From NCBI GenBank assembly GCA_018969805.1, contig JAGWXQ010000053.1, positions 1-8,346 of the forward strand: DNA of 8,346 nt, in the 5' to 3' direction. Source of the DNA: Paenibacillaceae bacterium. GTDB lineage: Bacteria; Bacillota; Bacilli; Paenibacillales; YIM-B00363. The notes below the pieces were generated by a model. That model searched no databases. It was not told the DNA's origin and saw only the letters and a list, made by a program, of their open reading frames with translations. The translations under genes were made by a program, and so were the position numbers. Within the stretch, counting starts at the first letter, position 1. Every line of letters begins with the position of its first letter. Positions 1 to 5,141 of the stretch are shown here, piece by piece.

Positions 1-171
1 ATCACTTCTTCAAACTGGACTGATACATGGAGTACTGTCGGTGTCAGTACGAACGTCATTGAGGCGAGCTGGCAAGCGATCGTGGACAGCATACGGTATG
101 CACTCATTGATCAGACCCCCATCGTACACACGCCAAGCGCACACATCCCGCGCGGATTAAGCCATCACTAA
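1..171 (+). CDS. cimA: Citramalate synthase, C-terminal end (partial)
   Basis: Frame 1 is open from the first base to a TAA at 169-171, giving the last 56 residues of a protein that starts outside the window. The segment around residues 10-35 (WSTVGVSTNVIEASWQAIVD, then SIRYAL) matches the end of the C-terminal regulatory domain of the CimA type of (R)-citramalate synthase, which condenses pyruvate and acetyl-CoA in the threonine-independent route to isoleucine. The related 2-isopropylmalate synthase LeuA has a similar C-terminal domain but normally lacks the W-[ST]-T-V-G-V-S-x-N-[IV]-I-E-A-S-W string, so CimA is preferred. The catalytic TIM barrel is outside the window, so activity cannot be judged. 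The final 20 residues, rich in Pro and His, are a non-conserved tail. The gene converges on the small XRE regulator downstream. Confidence 0.82.
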   Translation: MTSSNWTDTWSTVGVSTNVIEASWQAIVDSIRYALIDQTPIVHTPSAHIPRGLSHH

Positions 172-194
172 ACCGCTCCAATGCGCGAACGTTC

Positions 195-240
195 GGTGCC
201 CTTGGTTTCGATGCGGTTTCCGCACGACACCAAGGGCACC
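195..240. repeat. Long imperfect hairpin between convergent genes; possible bidirectional terminator
   Basis: Arms GGTGCCCTTGGT (195-206) and ACCAAGGGCACC (229-240) are perfectly complementary. The stem continues inward after one mismatch (207/228) with TCG/CGA (208-210/225-227), skips a bulged A at 211, and closes with TGCGG/CCGCA (212-216/220-224) on a TTT loop. That gives 20 base pairs in 46 nt. A separate 10-bp perfect palindrome, CGAACGTTCG, abuts it at 186-195. The element lies between the convergent ends of cimA (171) and the small XRE gene (328), where a shared terminator would be expected. No T-run follows the stem on either strand, so it is not a classical intrinsic terminator. A transcript-end protecting hairpin or a dispersed intergenic repeat are alternatives. 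Confidence 0.6.
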
Positions 241-327
241 CATTCGTCTGCTGTGCACAAACGATCGTCGTCGTATGACGATACATACACCGCATTCCTG
301 ACCGATACACCGCGCAGTCACTGTGTC

Positions 328-558
328 TTACTCTTTTGTTTTTCGCGGAATTTTCTTAGCGCGAAAACGAATAGGCTCAAACAATTCCAAAATATCGACT
401 CCGTAATAATTCGCAAACAATTTTGCGCGTTCAAAATCGACGGTGCGATGTCCCATTTCGATTTGGTGCACGTATCCTGGTGCAATACCGATGTTTTTGC
501 TCATCGTCTCTAAGGTCACTTTTTCTTGCTCCCTGAGCATGCGTAATGTTGACTCCAT
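328..558 (-). CDS. Small XRE-family HTH transcriptional regulator
   Basis: Encodes 76 aa. Residues about 4-60 form a single Cro/C1-type helix-turn-helix domain: the first two HTH helices cover LETMSKNIGI (16-25) and the recognition helix lies near APGYVHQIEMGHRT (26-39), followed by the usual FERAKLFANYYGVDILELF helices. A short basic tail (RFRAKKIPRKTK) ends the protein; there is no sensor or dimerisation domain. The start is the ATG at 558, preceded by AAAGGGGG seven bases upstream. The same frame is open further upstream, but that part crosses the promoter and is not coding. The gene faces away from a second XRE gene across 175 bp. The DNA is AT-rich for this window (22 G+C in the 60 bases 361-420), which hints at acquisition or low expression. 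It probably binds the adjacent palindromes; its targets are unknown. Confidence 0.85.
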   Translation of the reverse strand: MESTLRMLREQEKVTLETMSKNIGIAPGYVHQIEMGHRTVDFERAKLFANYYGVDILELFEPIRFRAKKIPRKTKE

Positions 559-599
559 ACACGATCCCCCTTTCTGTGTATGTACCTTTGCGCGCATAT

Positions 600-614
600 T
601 TCGCGTTACGCAAA
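600..614. promoter_or_regulatory. Candidate operator copy 1, overlapping the small XRE gene's transcription start
   Basis: The 15-mer TTCGCGTTACGCAAA is symmetric as TT-n-GCGT-T-ACGC-n-AA about position 607. It lies just downstream of the - strand -10 box, covering roughly +5 to +20 of that transcript, a position where a bound repressor would block initiation. A near-identical copy lies at 692-706 at the opposite promoter. Two of the 15 positions differ between the copies, and the changes (G to A, C to T) are paired across the dyad so that symmetry is kept, as expected for a protein-binding site. Flanking bases also form CTTTGCG (586-592) opposite CGCAAAG (609-615). Confidence 0.68.
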
Positions 615-625
615 GCACACCCTTG

Positions 626-654
626 ATTATAGTGCATCGGCTGCCGATGTTCAA
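626..654 (-). promoter_or_regulatory. Sigma-A type promoter of the small XRE gene
   Basis: On the - strand, TTGAAC (654-649) is followed after exactly 17 bp by TATAAT (631-626), a perfect -10 box with a -35 close to TTGACA. The predicted start near 619-620 gives a leader of about 60 nt before the ATG at 558. A perfect palindrome fills most of the spacer, and operator copy 1 lies directly downstream, so the promoter appears tightly controlled. Confidence 0.72.
635..649. promoter_or_regulatory. Perfect palindrome inside the promoter spacer (second operator type)
   Basis: CATCGGC-T-GCCGATG has perfect 7-bp arms around a single base and sits between the -35 and -10 boxes of the - strand promoter, touching the -35 box at 649. 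Its sequence is unrelated to the TTnGC palindromes nearby, so it may bind a different regulator, for example the other member of the XRE pair. Binding in the spacer would normally repress. A role as an RNA hairpin in a transcript is less likely, because the only transcript found that could include it would have to start upstream of this promoter. Confidence 0.55.
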
Positions 655-691
655 TGCGAGTTGCGTAGTGCACGATGAACCCCTCGCATTT

Positions 692-706
692 TTCGCATTA
701 TGCAAA
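692..706. promoter_or_regulatory. Candidate operator copy 2, next to the + strand -10 box
   Basis: TTCGCATTATGCAAA is symmetric as TT-n-GCAT-T-ATGC-n-AA about position 699, and matches copy 1 (600-614) at 13 of 15 positions. It ends one base before the TATAAT at 708, so it occupies the spacer of the + strand promoter. The two centres are 92 bp apart, enough for a looped complex linking both promoters. A much weaker resemblance at about 660-674 (TTGCGTAGTGCA) may be a degenerate third site. Confidence 0.68.
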
Positions 707-707
707 C

Positions 708-713
708 TATAAT
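708..713 (+). promoter_or_regulatory. -10 box of the 140-aa XRE gene promoter, weak -35
   Basis: A perfect TATAAT lies 20 bp upstream of the ATG at 734. At 17 bp spacing the -35 position reads CGCATT, a poor match to TTGACA, and the spacer is occupied by operator copy 2. A strong -10 with a poor -35 suggests low basal activity or need for an activator. Transcription would start near 719-721, at the Shine-Dalgarno AGGAG (720-724), so the leader would be very short; a start a few bases either side would decide how well the message is translated. Confidence 0.6.
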
Positions 714-733
714 TTAAGCAGGAGTGTGAGAAT

Positions 734-1156
734 ATGAACGGTTTTGGAACAATGCTCCGCCGCTTACGCAAAGCGCGGCGCATGACGATGAAGCAGCTCG
801 GTGCGCAACTCAACTTAGCAGAATCGACCATATCTGGATACGAAAACAACACCCGTCTTCCCGATGTAGATAAAATTGTCCACATCGCCGCGCTTTTTGG
901 TGTGTCTGTGGACGTATTGCTGGGCACCATGCCCGGGACGGCTGCACCTAATGCGATGGTACACGCACACGATGCTGCGCCCCATTTTCCATCGAGCCCT
1001 TCTCCAATGTGGCTCAGTTCACCGACACCGCCAATCGCACTGACGTTGCCAGATGGACGGGCGATGCCACTGAATGAGGACGAAGTCATCCACTTGCTCG
1101 ATTGTTTGATTGCATATCGCGCGCATACAAATCGCCTGGATGCGTTTTTTGATTGA
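734..1156 (+). CDS. XRE-family HTH transcriptional regulator with C-terminal extension
   Basis: Encodes 140 aa. Residues 4-64 are a Cro/C1-type HTH domain: FGTMLRRLRKARRMT starts helix 1, MKQLGAQLNL (19-28) is helix 2, and the recognition helix lies in AESTISGYENNTRLP (29-43), a pattern typical of Bacillota XRE repressors. Residues 65-105 are a Pro/Ala/Ser/His-rich linker that looks disordered. Residues 106-140 (LPDGRAMPLNEDEVIHLLDCLIAYR and on) probably form a short helical module for dimerisation or ligand sensing; I do not recognise it. The ATG at 734 has AGGAG nine bases upstream. It is divergent from the 76-aa XRE gene and shares its control region. Its TGA lies only 6 bp from the stop of the opposing lipoprotein gene, with no clear terminator between. 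Target genes are unknown. Confidence 0.87.
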   Translation: MNGFGTMLRRLRKARRMTMKQLGAQLNLAESTISGYENNTRLPDVDKIVHIAALFGVSVDVLLGTMPGTAAPNAMVHAHDAAPHFPSSPSPMWLSSPTPPIALTLPDGRAMPLNEDEVIHLLDCLIAYRAHTNRLDAFFD

Positions 1157-1162
1157 TGCGCA

Positions 1163-2131
1163 CTACACCGCGATGCGTTTTGCTCTAAGGAACACCCGCT
1201 CCCAATATGGTGTGTTGATTTTTCGAATTTGCACACCATTTTTCGGAGATCGATTCGCATCGATCATTTGCATATTGCCCACGTAGATGCCGACGTGCCC
1301 GATGATGTTGTTGGACTTAAATCGACCTGGTACGTAAAAAAACAGCAAGTCGCCTTTTTGCAGCTGTTTGCGGCTGATCGTCACTCCGGTCGTCGCTTGA
1401 TCCCGTGCAGTGCGCGGAAGGGGCACTCCAAAAAGAGAAAATACGTGCCTCGTAAACGAAGAACAGTCAAACCGCTTGGAGACGCTGTACGGCTGCGCAC
1501 CAAATAAATACGGAACACCCAAGTAACTGCTCGCTTTTGCCAACAACGCCTCCATATCAATGTCGCGCAACGTCGCTGTCCCTTGTGTCGCAGTCGGTTG
1601 GTCGTGTTGCCCTGCAAACACTGCCGATGCATCTTCTTCAAAATGAAAAGAGTCGTCAAGAGGCGTGTCTTTTTGTACATTTCCATCCGAAGGCACGATG
1701 CGTATTCCTGTTGGATCGATTTCATACACCATCTCTTCTTGAAACACGTCCAGCAACGTGCTTAAAGGAACGTGCAAATGTCCCCCAATCGTTTGTGGCG
1801 CATCGGTCAACACGACGTTCCCCCCTGCTTTTTCGGCAAGGCGCGATCCGCTTTTGATGCGCAATACGACGTCTGTATCGCCGACTTGAAGCACACCGGT
1901 GTCTGGATCAAATGCGACGTTGGTGTAACCCATCTTTTTGGCAACAACGTCCAACGGTACTGTTTTGTGTCCATCGTGCTCGGTAAACGGAACAACGACC
2001 GATTGGGCGCGATGCAGTTTTGTCGCCTGCGCCTTCATCTGCGCATCCGGCGTTGTTTTTTGTGCAACCAACGGCTGACATCCTGTCACTACCGTTCCAA
2101 CTACGAGCACAAGCGCGCAAACGCGACGCAT
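1163..2131 (-). CDS. NlpC/P60 family cell-wall peptidase lipoprotein with copper-amine-oxidase-N-like domain
   Basis: Encodes 322 aa from the ATG at 2131, which has a GGGGGG Shine-Dalgarno close upstream and starts exactly at a lipoprotein signal peptide: MRRVCALVLVVGTVVTGC, with Cys18 as the lipidation site (lipobox VTGC). The frame extends upstream but would bury this signal. Residues about 45-146 resemble the copper amine oxidase N-terminal (stalk) domain common in Bacillota surface proteins, with VPL at 58-60 and 121-123. An acidic, Gln/Thr-rich linker follows. Residues about 192-320 form the NlpC/P60 (C40) domain, which cleaves peptidoglycan stem peptides: nucleophile Cys223 in FDCSSF and His279 in GHVGIYVG. 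The third catalytic position, often His, appears to be Asp291 (MIDAN). It lies downstream of spoIVB after a 155-bp gap, suggesting a possible but unproven role in sporulation or germination wall remodelling. No convincing promoter was identified in that gap. Confidence 0.85.
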   Translation of the reverse strand: MRRVCALVLVVGTVVTGCQPLVAQKTTPDAQMKAQATKLHRAQSVVVPFTEHDGHKTVPLDVVAKKMGYTNVAFDPDTGVLQVGDTDVVLRIKSGSRLAEKAGGNVVLTDAPQTIGGHLHVPLSTLLDVFQEEMVYEIDPTGIRIVPSDGNVQKDTPLDDSFHFEEDASAVFAGQHDQPTATQGTATLRDIDMEALLAKASSYLGVPYLFGAQPYSVSKRFDCSSFTRHVFSLFGVPLPRTARDQATTGVTISRKQLQKGDLLFFYVPGRFKSNNIIGHVGIYVGNMQMIDANRSPKNGVQIRKINTPYWERVFLRAKRIAV

Positions 2132-2286
2132 ACGATCCCCCCGCATTCTGTATGAGCAGTGGCAACGAACCCAATCGTCCATGACACATCCACACACTGT
2201 CCTCCAGTACGCGCCGATGATCGTTTTGGACGGGTAAGAAGCCCTGCACATAGCATGCGCTACAAAAGCGCGCGAATGCTGGCACA

Positions 2287-3300
2287 TCATGGTACCGCGG
2301 AAGAACCTATAGGGAAAAGACCGGATTGCTGCGCCATCCATTGCGCATAACAACCGTACCCATTTTTCGGATTATTGACAAATACGTGGGTGAGTGCACC
2401 GATCAGTTTGTTGTTTTGCACAATTGGAGATCCACTCATTCCTTGCACGATGCCTCCGGTTCGTGCAAGCAACCGCGCGTCTTCGATGTGCACGACAAAC
2501 CCTTTTTGCGCAGGGCTCGTCTGATGCTCTACGTGCACAATGCGCACGTCAAAACGCTCGATCGTTTGTCCATCGACGACGGTATACATATGCGCCGCAC
2601 CTTCACGGACGTCGCCGATACGGGCAATCTCGATGGGCGTGCCTGCAATCGGTGCCGTATTGTCCATTGTGCCATAAATGCCAAACTCTGTGTTTCCTTT
2701 TACTGTGCCCAAAATATGCCCATCGTCAATCAACACCGCCCGTTTTTCACCTGGAACACCGTCGTGGCTTTTGGCAATCGATGTCACCATTGACCGCACG
2801 ATCGTCCCCGTTTGCATGACGATCGGTGCTTGCGTGTCTGGTTGCGTCACTTTGTGTCCGAGCGCACCAAACACGCCTGCCTGTGGCGCAACGTACGTCA
2901 GCGTTCCAATGCCCGCAATGCCTTCACGCAGCCGCACCCCAAGACGATAACGCCCCATTTGGGCATCCATCTTCGGTACGACCGACACGATGCGGCGTGT
3001 CCCATTGCGTACGACCGTCACCGCCAGCGACCGATTGTGCGGTTGCCATTGGTGTACACTCCGCGCGACATCTGCAATATGGTGAATCGCATCATCTCCT
3101 ATGCGCACGATGCGATCGCCATAACGCAATTCGGTGTGCTCTGTCGCCACGACGATCACGCCATCTGTGGCAATGCGTATTCCGATCGTCTGTCCACTTG
3201 GAATCACCCGCAGCGTACCAGACGTTGCCTGCGCACCGATCGGAGTAAGCATCCATACCGTCAGCACCAAAACGGCCATTCGCACGCGACGACCGACCAA
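2287..3300 (-). CDS. spoIVB: SpoIVB, S55 family serine protease of the sigma-K checkpoint
   Basis: Encodes 337 aa. SpoIVB is secreted by the forespore into the intermembrane space, where it cleaves SpoIVFA and so releases SpoIVFB to process pro-sigma-K in the mother cell. A hydrophobic N-terminal signal/anchor (about residues 8-24) is followed by VIPSGQTIGIRI and a PDZ domain (about 35-110). The S55 peptidase domain contains His149 (GALGHKV), Asp274 and the nucleophile Ser289 in GMSGSPI; their spacing (140 and 15 residues from Ser) closely matches His236, Asp363 and Ser378 of the B. subtilis protein. The family signature continues as IGALTHVFVNNPKNGYG (300-316). The start is TTG at 3300. At 337 aa it is well short of the 426-aa B. 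subtilis protein, mostly on the N-terminal side. recN lies 114 bp upstream; spo0A, the usual downstream neighbour, is absent. Confidence 0.95.
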   Translation of the reverse strand: MVGRRVRMAVLVLTVWMLTPIGAQATSGTLRVIPSGQTIGIRIATDGVIVVATEHTELRYGDRIVRIGDDAIHHIADVARSVHQWQPHNRSLAVTVVRNGTRRIVSVVPKMDAQMGRYRLGVRLREGIAGIGTLTYVAPQAGVFGALGHKVTQPDTQAPIVMQTGTIVRSMVTSIAKSHDGVPGEKRAVLIDDGHILGTVKGNTEFGIYGTMDNTAPIAGTPIEIARIGDVREGAAHMYTVVDGQTIERFDVRIVHVEHQTSPAQKGFVVHIEDARLLARTGGIVQGMSGSPIVQNNKLIGALTHVFVNNPKNGYGCYAQWMAQQSGLFPIGSSAVP

Positions 3301-3306
3301 ACCCTA

Positions 3307-3316
3307 CACCCCCTCC
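3307..3316 (-). promoter_or_regulatory. Ribosome binding site that selects the TTG start of spoIVB
   Basis: GGAGGGGGTG lies six bases upstream of the TTG at 3300, the only strong Shine-Dalgarno in this leader. Later in-frame starts (GTG codon 6, ATG codon 8) are too far from it and would shorten the basic N-region of the signal. The 114-bp gap upstream (3301-3414) should carry the forespore promoter expected for spoIVB, but I could not find a sigma-G or sigma-F match good enough to call. Confidence 0.7.
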
Positions 3317-3414
3317 ATCGCACTTGCGTACATTGCACCTACGCATGCACTAGCGTAACCGCGAAAGGGGTGTCGTACCCGCACCACATCATCCCTTGTT
3401 GCCACAAACGATCG

Positions 3415-5136
3415 CTACGGTTGTGCAGTGGGGTTGTGTTTGCGCACCAATTGGGCTTTTTCTTCTTTTGCCAACGCAATTAGGGTCTGAGCATGGTCGC
3501 GCGCACTGTCTGTAAGCGCACGCCCTCCGATCATACGGGCAATTTCATTGTGGCGTTCGTGTTCATCCAGTACACGCACTGTCGCAGTCGTGCGCCCGTC
3601 GCGTTGTTGTTTCACAATTTCAAAGTGCACATCGGCCATGCAGGCAAGCTGTGGCAAATGCGTAATCGCAAACACTTGTGCCCCACACGCTACGACAGCA
3701 AGTTTTTGCGCAATCGCATGCGCCGCACGCCCGCTCATGCCCGCATCGACTTCATCGAATACAAACGCAACAATCGGATCTGCCTGCGCAAGCACACATT
3801 GCAGTGCCAGCATGATGCGCGCACACTCCCCACCTGAAGCAATTTTTGCGAGCGGCTTGAGTGGCTCCCCCACATTGGGCGATATCAAAAACGCGACACG
3901 GTCACACCCATCACTGCCATACGCATCTTCCGATGCGATGTCCACGACAAATTGCGTTCGCTCCATGTGCACATGCGCACATTCATTTTGCACATCCTGG
4001 GCAAACGCATGCGCACACTGCCGGCGCGCTTCAGACAACACACGTGCCGCCACGCACAATGCCGCACGCGCGTCACCGTATGCACGGGTGCATCGTTCCA
4101 ACATCTCATCGTACTGCGAAGCTTGTTCGATGCGATCTGAAATCGTTTTTTCATACTCCAAAACGCGTTCAATCGTACCCCCAAATGTGCGTTTGAGTGC
4201 ATTGATGCGCTGGAGGCGCTCGTTGATTTCTTCCAGTGCATCCGATCCGCCTTCTAAACGATCGCGCACCATGCGCAACGCGCGGGCAACGTCTTCGAGC
4301 TGATACACCGCCGTGCTCATCGCATCAACCAAAGGCGCATACGTTTGTTCATCGATTGGGAGCACTTCAGATAACGCACGCATTGCGCGATGCACCAATC
4401 CCAGGGCATTGTATTGCGCATTGTCTGACAACAGATCGACACATCGCGCGAGCGTGTGCAGCTGTTTTTCTGCGGTCACAAGCGTGCGTTTCGTACGTTC
4501 CAATTGTTCATCTTCACCGATGTACGGGGCGACTTCGGCAATGCGTGCGGCGTGCTGCACGTCAAGATCCCGCTGCGCAGCGTGTGCCTCCCCGCGCAAC
4601 CGCACGTCGTGCAGCGCCTGTGCGGCGAGACGTTCTTGTTCGTACGCGGCCACATACGCCGTCCGCGCATCGGTGATCGTTTGTCCCCCATATGCGTCCA
4701 GCCACTGCAGCTGTTTTTGAGGGCGCATCAGCTGTTGATGATCGTTTTGTCCATGAATCGTGACGAGCGTCTCACACACGGCTTTGAGCGTTGCCTGCGT
4801 GACCAGCTGTCCGTTGATGCGCGCCGTACTTTTTCCCGTCGCCATCACATCACGCCGTACGATGATGTGTTCATCGCCGTCGATGCCTTGCGCGTGCAAC
4901 ACGCGATGCGCAGGATGCGTTTGGGGGACGACAAACAACGCCTCCACCGTCGCCCGCTCCGCACCGTGACGGACGAGTTCGCCGGAAGCCCGTCCACCGA
5001 CAACCCACTGCAACGCCTCAATAACGATCGATTTTCCGGCTCCAGTTTCTCCGGTGAACATATTGAGCCCTTCGCCAAATACGAGATGGACGTGCTCGAT
5101 AATCGCTACGTGACGGATGGTGAGTTCGCAGAGCAC
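3415..5136 (-). CDS. recN: DNA repair protein RecN
   Basis: Encodes 573 aa, close to the 576 aa of B. subtilis RecN. RecN is a cytoplasmic SMC-like ATPase recruited early to double-strand breaks, where it binds and tethers DNA ends for RecA-dependent repair. The Walker A motif is GETGAGKS (29-36), with the typical ELTIRHVAIIEHV preceding it; IHGQNDHQQLM (127-137) follows in the N-terminal head. A long, charged, coiled-coil-rich region spans about 160-385. The C-terminal head carries the ABC signature SGGE (434-437), Walker B AFVFDEVDAGMSG (457-469) and ITHLPQLA (491-498). The GTG at 5136 is chosen because AAGGAG lies 8 bases upstream and the protein then begins M-L-C-E-L like its family; an earlier in-frame GTG at 5160 would add eight residues inside tlyA. 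The gene starts 5 bp after the tlyA stop, where ahrC stands in B. subtilis. Confidence 0.95.
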   Translation of the reverse strand: MLCELTIRHVAIIEHVHLVFGEGLNMFTGETGAGKSIVIEALQWVVGGRASGELVRHGAERATVEALFVVPQTHPAHRVLHAQGIDGDEHIIVRRDVMATGKSTARINGQLVTQATLKAVCETLVTIHGQNDHQQLMRPQKQLQWLDAYGGQTITDARTAYVAAYEQERLAAQALHDVRLRGEAHAAQRDLDVQHAARIAEVAPYIGEDEQLERTKRTLVTAEKQLHTLARCVDLLSDNAQYNALGLVHRAMRALSEVLPIDEQTYAPLVDAMSTAVYQLEDVARALRMVRDRLEGGSDALEEINERLQRINALKRTFGGTIERVLEYEKTISDRIEQASQYDEMLERCTRAYGDARAALCVAARVLSEARRQCAHAFAQDVQNECAHVHMERTQFVVDIASEDAYGSDGCDRVAFLISPNVGEPLKPLAKIASGGECARIMLALQCVLAQADPIVAFVFDEVDAGMSGRAAHAIAQKLAVVACGAQVFAITHLPQLACMADVHFEIVKQQRDGRTTATVRVLDEHERHNEIARMIGGRALTDSARDHAQTLIALAKEEKAQLVRKHNPTAQP

Positions 5137-5141
5137 GCACT

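Noticed and set aside
257..327. Short imperfect direct repeats (GATACATACACCGC and GATACACCGC)
   Set aside because: Two partial copies of about ten bases are too short and irregular to support a repeat array or binding-site cluster.
1122..1150. Possible intrinsic terminator at the end of the 140-aa XRE gene: CGCAT (1122-1126) and ATGCG (1140-1144) followed by six Ts
   Set aside because: A 5-bp stem with a 13-base loop inside the coding sequence is too weak to call, although the T-run is suggestive.
328..1156. Toxin-antitoxin module or prophage repressor/Cro locus
   Set aside because: Both proteins are DNA-binding XRE types; no toxin, integrase or other phage gene is present in the window.
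328..1260. A 310-codon reading of the small XRE frame extending through the control region
   Set aside because: The extension overlaps the other XRE gene and the promoters, and the translation upstream of codon 1 (558) is Cys/Ser/Arg-rich without domain resemblance; the ATG at 558 has a good ribosome binding site.
2132..2286. Mother-cell sigma-E/K-like -10 (CATACAGAAT) just upstream of the lipoprotein gene
   Set aside because: It matches the -10 consensus only partly, would leave a leader of about a dozen bases, and lacks a -35 at the right distance.
3301..3414. Sigma-G or sigma-F promoter upstream of spoIVB (near CATGCGTA on the - strand)
   Set aside because: Spacing inside the -10-like motif is one base too long and no matching -35 was found, so the expected forespore promoter cannot be assigned from sequence.
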